Below are positions 14,264-24,293 of a stretch of 64,000 bases of DNA, in pieces. The first letter of the stretch is position 1; every line of letters begins with the position of its first letter. The notes beneath the pieces are model-generated. The model was given only the letters and a program-made list of their open reading frames with translations. It searched no databases and was not told the DNA's origin. The stretch comes from an uncultured Bacteroidales bacterium (GTDB lineage Bacteria; Bacteroidota; Bacteroidia; Bacteroidales; UBA11471): positions 1-64,000 of the forward strand of contig CALUZW010000006.1 of assembly GCA_944325415.1 (NCBI GenBank), given 5' to 3'. The translations under genes were made by a program, and so were the position numbers.

Positions 14264-15238
14264 ATGATGAATGTTTGTACCTCGTCAAAGTCTACCCCGA
14301 ATGATGCGTTAATCGAAGAGATCAATCTCCTGCGTCGGAAGAAAAACGCCGTGATACTGGCCCACTACTACCAGCGCGGCGAATTGCAGGATGTGGCCGA
14401 CTATGTAGGCGACAGCCTGGCTCTGGCACAATGGGCGGCCAAGACCGATGCCGATGTGATTGTGATGTGCGGTGTGCACTTCATGGGCGAGACTGCCAAG
14501 ATATTGTGTCCCGACAAGAAGGTGCTGGTACCCGACATGGAGGCCGGCTGTTCGTTGGCCGACAGTTGTAGGGCCGATGAGTTTGCCCGTTTTGTCGAAG
14601 CACACCCCGGATACACGGTCATCTCTTATGTCAATACGTCGGCAGCCGTGAAGGCCTATACCGATGTGGTGGTAACATCGACCAATGCCCGGCAGATTGT
14701 GGAAAGTTTCCCCAAGGATGAAAAAATAATTTTCGGTCCCGACCGCAACCTGGGCAACTACATCAACAGTATTACCGGTCGTGAGATGTTGCTTTGGAAC
14801 GGTGCCTGCCACGTACACGAACAGTTTTCGGTAGCCAAAATCATGGAGTTGAAAAAGCAGTACCCCGATGCCGATGTGCTGGCTCACCCCGAATGTAAGG
14901 CTGTACTGTTGAAACTGGCCGACAAGGTAGGCTCTACGGCGGCGCTGCTGAAACATGCCGTGAAATCGGACAAGAAACGCTTTATCGTGGCTACCGAGTC
15001 GGGTATACTGCATGAGATGCAGAAACAGTGTCCCGACAAGGAGTTCATTCCCGCTCCTCCCGAAGACAGCACCTGTGCCTGCAACGAGTGCAACTACATG
15101 CGCCTGAACACGCTCGAAAAACTGAGAGACTGCCTGCGCGACGAGACTCCCGAAATTATAGTGGACAAGAATATAGCCGAGAAGGCGATACGACCCATAC
15201 AGCGCATGCTCGACATATCAAATCTATTATCTTTATAA
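14264..15238 (+). CDS. nadA: Quinolinate synthase NadA
   Basis: This 324-residue enzyme condenses iminoaspartate with dihydroxyacetone phosphate to quinolinate in de novo NAD synthesis, using a 4Fe-4S cluster. Family motifs are present: ILAHYYQRGELQDVADYVGDS (two blocks), MCGVHFMGETAKIL, PDMEAGCSLADSC, NGACHVHEQF and the C-terminal CACNECNYM. nadB and nadC are not adjacent, so it stands alone in its own transcription unit with a long leader. Confidence 0.95.
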   Translation: MMNVCTSSKSTPNDALIEEINLLRRKKNAVILAHYYQRGELQDVADYVGDSLALAQWAAKTDADVIVMCGVHFMGETAKILCPDKKVLVPDMEAGCSLADSCRADEFARFVEAHPGYTVISYVNTSAAVKAYTDVVVTSTNARQIVESFPKDEKIIFGPDRNLGNYINSITGREMLLWNGACHVHEQFSVAKIMELKKQYPDADVLAHPECKAVLLKLADKVGSTAALLKHAVKSDKKRFIVATESGILHEMQKQCPDKEFIPAPPEDSTCACNECNYMRLNTLEKLRDCLRDETPEIIVDKNIAEKAIRPIQRMLDISNLLSL

Positions 15239-15352
15239 AAGATATATTAGGCATTCATTATTATTTGTTTTTATGTAAACAATAAAAATAAATTTTTATA
15301 TATTTACAAAAATATTATAATAATATATAGGAATTTTGCTTTAATCATCTGC

Positions 15353-15931
15353 TTGTTAGCAGTGGTATTTTCTTGTGGTAGAGATACGAGAAATGCTGTT
15401 GAAGTTTTTTCATATAAGTATGATCCGCAATCGTCGGTCTCCTTACAGAAAGAGCGAATCTATTACGGTATGCTTCTCCAACCGGTAGTAAGAGAGGGAA
15501 AGCTGTCTCTTCCTACCCTTTCAAAAGAAGAAAGAGACAATATTCCCGATGTATATGTGTCGTATGTATCGGACTATGTAGACCTGGTCAATACCTGTTT
15601 GGACAAGTTGTCCGCTGAGCAGAGAGAGCATGTTCTTTCGTTTTATGAAGCGTGGTCGATACCCGATGTCGTAATGTTCGATTATTTGGCGTTTGGCGAC
15701 AGTGTCGTTTTTTCGCTCGGAGAGAAAGAGGCTGTTGAGATAGGAATACCGGAAGAGAATTATCGGGACATGCTTCAAACGGTAAAAAATTTCAATACAT
15801 TGGAAGCAAAAATTAAAGTGAATTATAAAATGGAGAATATCAGTAGTATATTTATGAGTAATGATTTACTCAGCACATATGATACTACCTTCATTTCAAA
15901 GTTTGATTTACTGAATAGTAAATATAATTGA
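15353..15931 (+). CDS. Small lipoprotein of unknown function, no canonical upstream start
   Basis: The frame is open for 192 codons from a TTG at 15353. Read upstream in the same frame, the DNA encodes YRNFALIICLLAVVFSCG, a complete lipoprotein signal ending in FSC, which the TTG start would cut in half. No ATG, GTG or TTG is found further upstream in the frame; the natural position is an ATA triplet at 15317, 15320 or 15323. Either an unusual initiation codon is used or the start has mutated (ATG to ATA). The mature protein is acidic and helical with no recognised family. The DNA before it is strongly AT-rich. Confidence 0.6.
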   Translation: MLAVVFSCGRDTRNAVEVFSYKYDPQSSVSLQKERIYYGMLLQPVVREGKLSLPTLSKEERDNIPDVYVSYVSDYVDLVNTCLDKLSAEQREHVLSFYEAWSIPDVVMFDYLAFGDSVVFSLGEKEAVEIGIPEENYRDMLQTVKNFNTLEAKIKVNYKMENISSIFMSNDLLSTYDTTFISKFDLLNSKYN

Positions 15932-15965
15932 TATAAGAATATTTATTTTCTTATACACATTTATA

Positions 15966-15998
15966 ATAAGTCTTTCTATTTTTTATAGAAGGACTTAT
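15966..15998. terminator. Hairpin between convergent genes
   Basis: ATAAGTCTTTCTAT (15966-15979) pairs with ATAGAAGGACTTAT (15985-15998), a 14-bp stem with one G-U pair. It lies between the lipoprotein and the deacetylase stop codons. Confidence 0.65.
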
Positions 15999-16004
15999 CA
16001 TTAA

Positions 16005-16613
16005 CTATAAAAGTCCGAAAGCGTAGCCCTGGCTCTTTATCCATTCGATGGATTTGGGCAGGGCGTAGCGCAGATTTTTCTGTCCTTTCAACGAGTCGTG
16101 AAAGACGATGATGGAACCGTTGCGGGTATATTTCTTCACGTTGTTGAAAACCTGTTCGCCGCTCAGTTTTTTGCTGTAATCGCGGGTAACCACGTCCCAC
16201 ATGATGATTTTGTATTTCTGTCGCAGTTCGTGGGCCTGGCCGAAACACATGTGTCCGTGAGGCGGGCGGAACAGAGCACTATGTATCAGTTCGTTAGCGG
16301 CATCGACATTGCGCACGTAATCCTTGATGGAATATTTCATGCCTTGAATGTGATTCATGGTGTGGTTGCCGGTGTGGTGTCCGCGTTTGAGAATCTCGGC
16401 ATAGAGTTCTGTGTTGCGGGCCACATTTTCGCCTACGCAGAAGAAGGTGGCCTTCACATCGTAATAGTCGAGCAGGTTGAGTACCCAGGGGGTGATTTCG
16501 GGCACCGGCCCGTCGTCGAAGGTGAGATATATGGTCTTTTCCTTGCACGGCAGTCTCCATATCGTTTCGGGAAAGAGCATGCGGTAGAAAAGCGGGGGAC
16601 GTTCTATAAACAT
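16005..16613 (-). CDS. NodB-type polysaccharide deacetylase
   Basis: This 202-residue protein of the CE4 fold has the metal and catalytic motifs TFDDGP (residues 30-35) and HHTGNHTMNH (near 78-87), plus RPPHG and a C-terminal IVFHDS. The family removes acetyl groups from peptidoglycan or other amino sugars. No signal peptide is obvious: the N-terminus MFIERPPLFYRMLF is weakly hydrophobic, so cell location is uncertain. It lies downstream of the DUF2723 gene but behind that gene's terminator. Confidence 0.9.
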   Translation of the reverse strand: MFIERPPLFYRMLFPETIWRLPCKEKTIYLTFDDGPVPEITPWVLNLLDYYDVKATFFCVGENVARNTELYAEILKRGHHTGNHTMNHIQGMKYSIKDYVRNVDAANELIHSALFRPPHGHMCFGQAHELRQKYKIIMWDVVTRDYSKKLSGEQVFNNVKKYTRNGSIIVFHDSLKGQKNLRYALPKSIEWIKSQGYAFGLL

Positions 16614-16687
16614 GACGCGTTACAGTGTGTGTAGGTTTACATAAGGAGTAGATGCGGTTTGGTGGCGTAATGCTGCACGGGCGTAAT

Positions 16688-16721
16688 AAAAAAGCTCTGC
16701 CCGGAAAGGCAGAGCTTTTTT
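16688..16721 (-). terminator. Terminator after the DUF2723 gene
   Basis: AAAAAAGCTCTGCC (16688-16701) and GGCAGAGCTTTTTT (16708-16721) form a perfect 14-bp stem with flanking A and T tracts. Confidence 0.9.
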
Positions 16722-16743
16722 ACGATATAGAGGGTTGTACGGT

Positions 16744-19700
16744 TTATCTCGAAGTATCGGTTCTCAGGTAGCGGTTGATGTTGACACCGGCCAGAGCTGC
16801 CATTTCGAGGTATTTCTTTCCGCTCTCTTCATCGCCGAAGCGGTAGAAGGTGGGAATGGCCTGTTCGACGAGAGCTCTTTCGTTGTAGGTGTAATCACGC
16901 ATTACCGAACGTTTTTTGTTTTCGCTGAGCGAGTTTATCCACATGACATATTCGAGGGCACTGTCGGCAATTTTGGTAAGCAACTCTTTTCCCTTTTCGT
17001 TCTCGCCCAGGAAGTAGTAGTCCATGGCCAGTTGCAGGGAGATGTAGTTGTGGGGCACGACACTGTCGGGTATCTTTTCCATACAGTAGTCGAGAGCTTT
17101 CAGTGCTTTCTCTTTTTTACCCTCCTGTATCAGCTGGTCGATGAGATCGATGAACATGATGCGGTAGGAGTAGCACATGCGTCGTATGGTCTCGTCGAAG
17201 TAGACGTCGGGGTTGACATCCATACCGCCCCAGGCAAACTTGTTCATGACGTTGTCGTACATTTCGTCGGTATCGACCTGATAACGTCCCGAGCCGTTGG
17301 AGAGCTCGACAGGAACGATTTTGTAGGCCATACCCGTGCGCATGAAGTATTTGTCGGTCTCGGTAAAGAGCGAAGGATCTACGGTCGAGGCAAAGTAGAT
17401 GGGTCGTTTCCAGCCCTGCTCGGCATTGGTACTGAGCATGTCGATAATAGCCAGTTCGTTGAGCATGAGGGTGCTCTTGTTGGAGAGCGAGAGGTCCATG
17501 CGGTCGACAATCTTATCTTCGTAACCGGCCGGTACGATGCCCGACTTCTTGATTTTCTCCTTATCGATGTCGATGTAGAGTTCGCCGGTGGGCAGGTGGT
17601 TGATGTTTCCGTATCCGGGAATGTACTTGGTACCTTCCTTGTCGGAAAGGAAATATTCCATGGCTGCTTTTACCGATACAGGATAGTTTACGCGATCGAG
17701 TATGTAGGCATATTCGCGTTTCTTGTTTCCATACTGTTGCTCTTCCATGGAGATGGGCAGCGGATCCGACTCATAGGCCTGCGATTTCATTTGCGACACA
17801 TACCAGTCGGTTTGCAGGTAAGAGAGGTTGCACACGCGCACGTCGGTGCGGTATCCTTCGGTCTCCTGGGCATACCACAGGGGGAAGGTATCGTTGTCGC
17901 CGTTGGTGAAGATGATACCGTTCTCGTCGACCGAAGTGAGGTAGTTCTTACCGAAGTCGCGGCAGGCATAGCGGCCCGAGCGGTCGTGGTCGTCCCAGGT
18001 CTGGCTTACCATCTGCACCGGCACGGCCAGCGATACGACGGTGGCGATGGAGGCTGCAACCACGGGATTGATTTTTTTGGACAGCAGCTTGTATATGGCA
18101 GCTACGCCGATACCTATCCAGATGGCAAATGCGTAGAACGAGCCGGCATAGGCGTAGTCTCGCTCACGGGGTTGGTAAGGTGTCTGGTTGAGGTAGATGA
18201 CAATGGCCAGTCCCGTCATGAAGAAGAGGAAGAAGACCACCCAGAAACTTTCGATACCTTTCTTGCCCGAGTAAAGCTGGAAGAAGAGTCCCAGCAGACC
18301 CAGCAGCAGAGGCATCATGAAGAATACGTTGCGGCCCTTGTTCTCTTTCAGGTCGGTGGGGAGGAGTGTCTGGTCGCCCACCAGGAATTTGTCGATGAAG
18401 TTGAAACCGGTAATCCAGTTGCCGTAGGCTGCGTCGCCATGGCCCTGAATGTCGTTCTGCCGGCCGGCAAAGTTCCACAGGAAGTATCGCCAGTACATGA
18501 AGTTTACCTGGTAGTCGATGAAGAAACGCATATTCTCGACGAAGGTGGGTTTACGCACGGTGCGGCCGTTTACCTTCACCGGTTTTCCCTTGAAGCCCGA
18601 CCACTCCTTGTAGGCGGCGATGTGGCGACTGTCGGGGCTGTACATGCGGGTGAAGAGCATGCAGAGTTCGGGCGTGTAGATGTAGTTGCGTTTGTGGTCG
18701 ATGATTTCGTAGCGGTCGGGCTCGTCTTCCGACGTCTTTATCACGCGGGCCCATACGGGAGCCCCCTCTTCATAGAGAGGAGCGCCGTCTTTGCGTTCGA
18801 CATCGGCCACGAAGGTCTGTCCGTAGAAGAGCGGACGGTCGCCGTACTGCTCACGGTTGAGGTAGCTGCCCAGGGCAAAGACATCTTCGGGCGAGTTCTG
18901 ATCCATCGGTGTGTTGGCCGACGAGCGTATGACGATGAGTGCATAGGAAGAGTAGCCGATGAAGATGACCAGCACCGATACCAGCACCATGTTGAGCAGC
19001 CGCACGGGCAACTGTTTCTTGTAGAAAAGAAATATGGCCAGTGCCGCAGAGATGAGTATGCCGATGTAAATCTTACTGCTGATGAAGGGCAGGCCCACCA
19101 GTATGACACTGATGAGGAACGACAGGCGCAGCCGGTTGAGACTGTTCTGCTTGTAGGTTTCGTAAATACCCCAGGAGATGCAGCCTATCACCAGGAAGAA
19201 GTAGACGATGACACCCGAGTTGAAGGGCATACCGAATACGTTGACGCAGAGCAGTTCGGCCCAGCCGGCCACTTTTACGAATCCCGGAACGAGACCGTAG
19301 AGCAGGAACACGATGCCGGCAAAGGAGAGCAGCAAGGCTATGAGCGCCCCTTTTGTCGTGGGGTTGGGGAACTTGCGGAAGTAGTAGACCAGCACCAGTG
19401 CAGGTATGGTAAGCAGGTTGAGCAGGTGCACGGCGATGGATATGCCTATGACGTAGGCGATGAGTATGATGTAACGGTCGGAGTGCGGACGGTCGGCTAC
19501 ATCTTCCCATTTGAGAATAAGCCAGAATACCAGTGCCGTACAGAACGACGAGTAGGCATATACCTCACCCTCGACGGCCGAGAACCAGAAGGTGTCGCTC
19601 CATGTGTAGGCCAGTGCGCCCACGGCACCGCAACCGAGAATGACAATCATTTGGGCAAGAGTCATTTCGCTGTCGTCTCTCACGATAATCCTGCGGGTAA

Positions 19701-19998
19701 GGTGAGTGATGGTCCAGAAGAGCAGCAGTATGGTGGCGGCACTGAACAGGCCCGACATGAGGTTTATCATGTAGGCTACCTGCGAGGGGTCGGAAGCAAA
19801 GTTGGCAAAGAAGCGTCCGGTGAGCATGAAGATGGGGTTTCCCGGCGGGTGTCCCACTTCGAGTTTGTAGGCCGACGAAATAAATTCACCGCAATCCCAG
19901 AAGCTCGCCGTCGGTTCGAGCGTAAGGATATACGTTACGGCGGCAATCACAAAGACCACCCAGCCGCAAATGTTGTTCAATAGTTGGTATTGTTTCAT
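16744..19998 (-). CDS. DUF2723 (GT117-like) membrane glycosyltransferase-type protein
   Basis: This 1084-residue protein has a polytopic N-terminal half with the conserved first-loop motif ASFWDCGEFISSAYKLEVGHP, in which the Asp and Glu correspond to GT-C catalytic acids. A later membrane cluster (about residues 500-620) and a C-terminal soluble region of about 400 residues follow. DUF2723 proteins are treated as protein O-glycosyltransferase-like enzymes in Bacteroidetes. The activity is inferred from family membership. The open frame extends upstream to 20142, but that stretch overlaps the promoter box at 20120-20127. The ATG at 19998 puts a membrane helix at the N-terminus and is chosen. 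Confidence 0.88.
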   Translation of the reverse strand: MKQYQLLNNICGWVVFVIAAVTYILTLEPTASFWDCGEFISSAYKLEVGHPPGNPIFMLTGRFFANFASDPSQVAYMINLMSGLFSAATILLLFWTITHLTRRIIVRDDSEMTLAQMIVILGCGAVGALAYTWSDTFWFSAVEGEVYAYSSFCTALVFWLILKWEDVADRPHSDRYIILIAYVIGISIAVHLLNLLTIPALVLVYYFRKFPNPTTKGALIALLLSFAGIVFLLYGLVPGFVKVAGWAELLCVNVFGMPFNSGVIVYFFLVIGCISWGIYETYKQNSLNRLRLSFLISVILVGLPFISSKIYIGILISAALAIFLFYKKQLPVRLLNMVLVSVLVIFIGYSSYALIVIRSSANTPMDQNSPEDVFALGSYLNREQYGDRPLFYGQTFVADVERKDGAPLYEEGAPVWARVIKTSEDEPDRYEIIDHKRNYIYTPELCMLFTRMYSPDSRHIAAYKEWSGFKGKPVKVNGRTVRKPTFVENMRFFIDYQVNFMYWRYFLWNFAGRQNDIQGHGDAAYGNWITGFNFIDKFLVGDQTLLPTDLKENKGRNVFFMMPLLLGLLGLFFQLYSGKKGIESFWVVFFLFFMTGLAIVIYLNQTPYQPRERDYAYAGSFYAFAIWIGIGVAAIYKLLSKKINPVVAASIATVVSLAVPVQMVSQTWDDHDRSGRYACRDFGKNYLTSVDENGIIFTNGDNDTFPLWYAQETEGYRTDVRVCNLSYLQTDWYVSQMKSQAYESDPLPISMEEQQYGNKKREYAYILDRVNYPVSVKAAMEYFLSDKEGTKYIPGYGNINHLPTGELYIDIDKEKIKKSGIVPAGYEDKIVDRMDLSLSNKSTLMLNELAIIDMLSTNAEQGWKRPIYFASTVDPSLFTETDKYFMRTGMAYKIVPVELSNGSGRYQVDTDEMYDNVMNKFAWGGMDVNPDVYFDETIRRMCYSYRIMFIDLIDQLIQEGKKEKALKALDYCMEKIPDSVVPHNYISLQLAMDYYFLGENEKGKELLTKIADSALEYVMWINSLSENKKRSVMRDYTYNERALVEQAIPTFYRFGDEESGKKYLEMAALAGVNINRYLRTDTSR

Positions 19999-20119
19999 GA
20001 TGATATGATGAAATAACGTATATTTCGATTTATAACCGTTCTCACAGGAAGCGGTGCTGATGGAACGGGCGATGTAAATGCCTCCCGTTCTGTGCTGTCG
20101 CTCTCTGTCATCGCGCGAG

Positions 20120-20127
20120 CAAAGATA
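20120..20127 (-). promoter_or_regulatory. -7 box of the DUF2723 gene
   Basis: CAAAGATA reads TATCTTTG on the minus strand. It gives a leader of about 115 bases to the ATG at 19998. Confidence 0.6.
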
Positions 20128-20280
20128 GGAAAAGTAAGCCATTTATCTTTTTAAAAGATGGTAATAATCATCGTATATTCCTATTTATGGCTCGAAAAGT
20201 GCAAAAATAGGGTGCCTCGGAAGGTAAAACCGATAAATCGTCGTAATTTTAAAGCCTGTTATTCTTATCATTTTTCAGCC

Positions 20281-21297
20281 ATGCCGAAACGTATTCTGAT
20301 AACCGGTGCCGGCGGTTTCATAGGCGGTTTTCTCGTAGAAGAGGCTTTGCGCCGCGGATATGAGACCTGGGCGGGGGTGCGTGCCTCGACCAGCCGGGCC
20401 TACCTTACCGATGAGCGCATACATTTTGTCGACCTTACTTTTGCCGACAAGGCCAAGTTGAAGAGCCAGCTTACCGAAGGTGATACTTTCGACGGGGGGC
20501 GTCGCTGGGACATCATTGTTCACAACCTGGGGGTAACCAAGTGCCGTGACAGTGCCGATTTTGAACGCATCAACTATGGGTATGTCAAGAATTTTTCGGA
20601 GGCATTGATAGAGACCGGTACCGTTCCCGACCAGTTCATACTGATGAGCAGTCTCGGTGCCTGGGGGGCCGGCGACGAGCGCCGTTACACGCCGATACGT
20701 CCCGACGACGAGCCTCACCCCGATACCCTGTATGGCCGCAGCAAGCTCAAAGCCGAACGGTTTTTGCAGTCGCTGCCCGATTTCCCCTATGTGTTTATGC
20801 GCCCTACGGGTGTCTACGGTCCTCGCGAGAGAGATTATTACCTGATGATGAAGAGCATCAAGGCGGGTTTTGACTTTTCAGTGGGATACCGCCGCCAGCT
20901 GCTCACGTTTATCTATGTCAAGGATTTGGTGAAGGCGGTCTTCCTGGCTGCCGACAAGGGGGTGAAGCGTCGCGGCTATTTCCTCTCCGACGGCGGGGTG
21001 TACACCTCGTCGCAGTTTCGCCGTTATGTGGCGCGTGAGTTGCACAAGGGGGTGGTCGTGCCGGTGCGTGTGCCGCTCTTTCTGTTGAAGGCCGTTTGCT
21101 ATGTGGCAGGTTTTCTGGCAGGCATATTCGGCACATCGAGTACGCTCAATCGCGACAAGTACCGCATCATGAAACAGCGCAACTGGGTGTGCGATACGAC
21201 GGCGGCGCGGGAGGAGCTGGGTTTTGTGCCCGACTATCCGCTCGAACGTGGTGTGGCCGAAGCCGTGGCCTGGTACAGGCGCGAAGGTTGGCTCTGA
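20281..21297 (+). CDS. NAD-dependent epimerase/dehydratase (extended SDR)
   Basis: This 338-residue protein has the Rossmann motif GAGGFIG (residues 9-15), an SDR active-site YGRSK with an upstream MSSLGAWG serine segment, and an MRPTGVYGPRE substrate-side segment. The family changes nucleotide-sugars or related substrates; the substrate cannot be told. The frame is open from 20158, but the ATG at 20281 directly starts the Rossmann strand and is preferred. It is divergent from the DUF2723 gene and convergent with porZ. Confidence 0.88.
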   Translation: MPKRILITGAGGFIGGFLVEEALRRGYETWAGVRASTSRAYLTDERIHFVDLTFADKAKLKSQLTEGDTFDGGRRWDIIVHNLGVTKCRDSADFERINYGYVKNFSEALIETGTVPDQFILMSSLGAWGAGDERRYTPIRPDDEPHPDTLYGRSKLKAERFLQSLPDFPYVFMRPTGVYGPRERDYYLMMKSIKAGFDFSVGYRRQLLTFIYVKDLVKAVFLAADKGVKRRGYFLSDGGVYTSSQFRRYVARELHKGVVVPVRVPLFLLKAVCYVAGFLAGIFGTSSTLNRDKYRIMKQRNWVCDTTAAREELGFVPDYPLERGVAEAVAWYRREGWL

Positions 21298-21346
21298 CTT
21301 TTTTCCGGAAAAATTTTTTACAGGGAGTTTGTGCCCGGGCGATGTT

Positions 21347-23662
21347 TCATCGCACGACGGCAAATTTGGCCACTACCCCCTCTCCTCCATTATCGACCGA
21401 GGCAAAGACCAGGTAGATGCCGCTGCGCAGACGGTCGCCGCTGCGGGTGAGGCCGTTCCATACCAGTTGGCCGCCGGTAGAGAAGTTCTGGTAGATGAGG
21501 TTGCCTGCCGTGTCGGTAATCTTCACCAGTGAGTTTTCCTGCAAGCCGGTAATGGTGATGTTGCCCTCGTAGTTGGGCCGCACGGGGTTGGGGAAAACGT
21601 AGACGTCGGAGTAGTTCTCTTTCGGTTCGGTGGCTTCGGCACGGAAAGAGACGAGACCCCCTTCGGTGGCAAAGAATACTTCGCCGGTCTCGGGGTGTAC
21701 GGCAATGTCGTAGATGTTGTCCGAGGGAAGGGGCGAATTGTCGGCCGTGAAGTGATAGATGGTTTCCTGTCCGTCTTTCGATATGAGGTAGGCTCCCGAG
21801 TTGCGGGTACCGAACCATTTGCGGTCGGCGCCGTCGATGGCGATGGTCTGTATGGTTTCGTCGTTGAGCAGATAGTCGGCCAGATTGGTACCGTCGTTGC
21901 GGGCTATCTTTATGCGGTTGCAGGTGAAACTGCTGCTGGCGAAATTGTCGGGCCGTGTAATGACGATGAGGCCACGGTTGGTGGCTATCCACAGTTGTCC
22001 TTGGCGGTCTTCGGCCATGTCGTAGAAGATGTTTCCGTCGATGCTCTCGCCATTCTGGTCGGTAAAGGTGGTGAATTTGCGGGTCTGGTCGTCGGCGATA
22101 TCTTCGGTTCCGTTTTCGTTGAAGGCAAAGACAAATGAGTTGTAGGCGGGGCACACCACCCATTTGGCCGACGATTTTTGGGGTATGAGTATCTGACTCA
22201 GGTTGCGCTGGTTTTTCAGTTCGTCGTAGTCGAGCCGATACCAGGTCTCGTTGCGGCGCATGACCGAAAGTCCGCTCTCGGTGTTGAAGGTAAGGACGTA
22301 GAGTTTCTTCTCCTTGTCGAAGGCCGTGTATCCTGCCTTCCAGGCCCAGTCCGAGGCGTTGACTATGGTGCTGTTCTCGTCGTTCCAGTGGGTGTCATAA
22401 AGGTTGTTTTTGAAACGGTAGAGCCCTTCAAACCATGTACCTACATAGAAGGTGTTCTTGTCGTCGGGGTCGACGGTGATGTTGTAGAGGTTGCCCCAGG
22501 TATAGTCGGGGTGTTTCGTGGTGGGTATGCCGTCGGGGAGAATGTTGGTCCACTTTCCGTTTTCGAGTATGGAGATGTACCCGTCGATATCCTGTTCGTC
22601 GTTGAGGTAGCCTACACCGGCCGTGGCTACATAGAGACGACCGTTGGCTACGGTGAGGGAGAAGGGGTCGTAGATTTTCTGGTGAGCGTCGCAAGGTATG
22701 TCTACTTCCTGTGTGAGGGTAGATGATGCGTCGTCGTATGAAAGGGCGGTTACCGATTCGGTACCGATTATCCACAGGCGGTTCTGGTTGTTTGCGGCGG
22801 TAACGTCGGCGGGGGTGTAGCCGGCCTCTTCGAGCCGGAGACGGCCGGTAAGTTGCCTGTTTTCGTCGTAGAGAAGCACTTCGTTGTCGACGGTGTATAT
22901 GAGCAGTCGGCTGTCGTGGGTCTCTGTTTTCTTCGTAAGGTTGTCGGCAAGCAATAGCGAGGTGTTTCCTTCGTTGTCGCGGTAGTAGAGATTGCTGTTC
23001 TGGTGCAGCATGAGCAGGCCGTCGGCGAAGGGACGCAACTGCGTGATGTAGGAGTTGTTGAGTTTTTCCCAGCTGTTGATGTCGTAGGGTATGCCGTCGG
23101 CCGGGCAGCGGTAGAGAGAGTAGTCGGCACGCATGCAGTAGAGGTAGTCGCCCTGGCGGGCCGCCGAGGTGATTTTCTCGTTGAAAGTGTAGGTGGTCTT
23201 TATCTCTTTCTTGCTGTTGTTGAGTACCACGATACCGAAGTCGGTGGCCAGGTAGGTCTCGTCGCCTGCAAACGAGATGTCGTTGATGCCCTTGGCCGTG
23301 AGAGAGGCGTTCTTGATGTAGGGCAGGTTGTAGCATCTCTCGCTGCTCATGTCGATGAGGTCGATGTTGCTGTTGTCGTAGACGACGACCAGCAGGTCGT
23401 TCTCGTCTTGTGAGGCGATGCGGGCGATGCGGTTGTCCGACAAGATATTCAGCCGCGAAAGTTCCCTCACCTCCCGGTCGTTTTTCCCGTAGGAGAAGAG
23501 AGAGTTGTCGGCAAGGAAAAAGATTTTTTCGGCTCCTTCGCATATCTGTTTGGGCACGCGGAATGAGGCATGTATTTCCCACTCTCCCACCGGTTGTAAG
23601 GCCTGTGCCGGGAAGGTGGCGATGTAGCACGATAGCAGGAGGAGAACGAAAAATCTTTTCAT
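21347..23662 (-). CDS. porZ: T9SS component PorZ
   Basis: This 771-residue protein has a signal peptide (residues 1-21), two beta-propeller-like domains built from repeated WLGTxxG-type blades (for example [40 protein letters not shown]), and a C-terminal T9SS-type domain (about 685-771: [18 protein letters not shown], then [12 protein letters not shown]). Length and layout match PorZ of Porphyromonas gingivalis, which sits on the cell surface and supplies anionic LPS to the PorU attachment complex. It overlaps rdgB by four bases. Its presence supports a working T9SS for the tailed proteins in this window. Confidence 0.88.
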   Translation of the reverse strand: MKRFFVLLLLSCYIATFPAQALQPVGEWEIHASFRVPKQICEGAEKIFFLADNSLFSYGKNDREVRELSRLNILSDNRIARIASQDENDLLVVVYDNSNIDLIDMSSERCYNLPYIKNASLTAKGINDISFAGDETYLATDFGIVVLNNSKKEIKTTYTFNEKITSAARQGDYLYCMRADYSLYRCPADGIPYDINSWEKLNNSYITQLRPFADGLLMLHQNSNLYYRDNEGNTSLLLADNLTKKTETHDSRLLIYTVDNEVLLYDENRQLTGRLRLEEAGYTPADVTAANNQNRLWIIGTESVTALSYDDASSTLTQEVDIPCDAHQKIYDPFSLTVANGRLYVATAGVGYLNDEQDIDGYISILENGKWTNILPDGIPTTKHPDYTWGNLYNITVDPDDKNTFYVGTWFEGLYRFKNNLYDTHWNDENSTIVNASDWAWKAGYTAFDKEKKLYVLTFNTESGLSVMRRNETWYRLDYDELKNQRNLSQILIPQKSSAKWVVCPAYNSFVFAFNENGTEDIADDQTRKFTTFTDQNGESIDGNIFYDMAEDRQGQLWIATNRGLIVITRPDNFASSSFTCNRIKIARNDGTNLADYLLNDETIQTIAIDGADRKWFGTRNSGAYLISKDGQETIYHFTADNSPLPSDNIYDIAVHPETGEVFFATEGGLVSFRAEATEPKENYSDVYVFPNPVRPNYEGNITITGLQENSLVKITDTAGNLIYQNFSTGGQLVWNGLTRSGDRLRSGIYLVFASVDNGGEGVVAKFAVVR

Positions 23663-24240
23663 GCGTCTTTCAGTAAAAATTCGGCCAGTTTCTTCACGGC
23701 ACGCGCCCGGTGGCTGATGGCGTTTTTGCGGTCGTCGCCCATCTCGGCAAAGGTGAGGGTTTCGTTTTCGGGACGGAAGATGGGGTCGTAGCCGAATCCG
23801 CCTTCTCCGCGGCGTTCGTCGAGAATTTCGCCTTTGATTTCGCCCTCGAATGTGTATTCGCCCTCGCCGGTGACAAGAGCCACGACGGTGCAGAAGCGGG
23901 CATTGCGGTTGCTCTTGCCCTGCATGAGCGAGAGTACCTTGTCCATGTTTTTTTCGGAGTTGTGCCCCTCACCCGCAAAACGGGCCGAGTAGACGCCGGG
24001 TGCGCCTCCGAGTGCCTCGATTTCAAGGCCGGAGTCGTCGGCAAAGCAGTCGTATCCGTATTTTTCCTTGATGTATCGGGCCTTGATGAGGGCGTTGCCG
24101 GCAAAAGTGTCGGCCGTCTCTTCGATATCGTCGTGGCAGCCGATTTGCACCATGCCGAGTATTTCAAATGTGTCGCCCAATATGTTTCGCACTTCGTCGA
24201 GCTTGTGGGCGTTGTTGGTAGCAAATACAAGTTGTTTCAT
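23659..24240 (-). CDS. rdgB: Non-canonical purine NTP pyrophosphatase (RdgB/HAM1)
   Basis: This 193-residue protein has the family motifs [14 protein letters not shown] (residues 4-17), [22 protein letters not shown] in two blocks (about 66-87) and [10 protein letters not shown] (about 148-157), with [10 protein letters not shown] near the end. It hydrolyses ITP, dITP and XTP to keep deaminated bases out of nucleic acid. It is translationally coupled to porZ and lies 53 bases downstream of yitT. Confidence 0.96.
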   Translation of the reverse strand: MKQLVFATNNAHKLDEVRNILGDTFEILGMVQIGCHDDIEETADTFAGNALIKARYIKEKYGYDCFADDSGLEIEALGGAPGVYSARFAGEGHNSEKNMDKVLSLMQGKSNRNARFCTVVALVTGEGEYTFEGEIKGEILDERRGEGGFGYDPIFRPENETLTFAEMGDDRKNAISHRARAVKKLAEFLLKDA

Positions 24241-24254
24241 ACCGTTATAACGGT
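24241..24254. promoter_or_regulatory. Perfect 14-bp palindrome abutting the rdgB start codon
   Basis: ACCGTTATAACGGT is its own reverse complement and ends exactly where the rdgB ATG begins. It could be an operator or an mRNA hairpin at the start codon. No second copy was noticed. Confidence 0.35.
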
Positions 24255-24293
24255 GGCAGGTCGCAGAATATTGCCCGGGCGGGTCTCTGCGGG

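Noticed and set aside
16735-19983. 1082-codon plus-strand ORF opposite the DUF2723 gene
   Set aside because: It is the mirror frame of a gene with strong codon bias. The encoded sequence is low-complexity His/Val/Gly-rich with no domain, while the minus-strand gene has clear family motifs.
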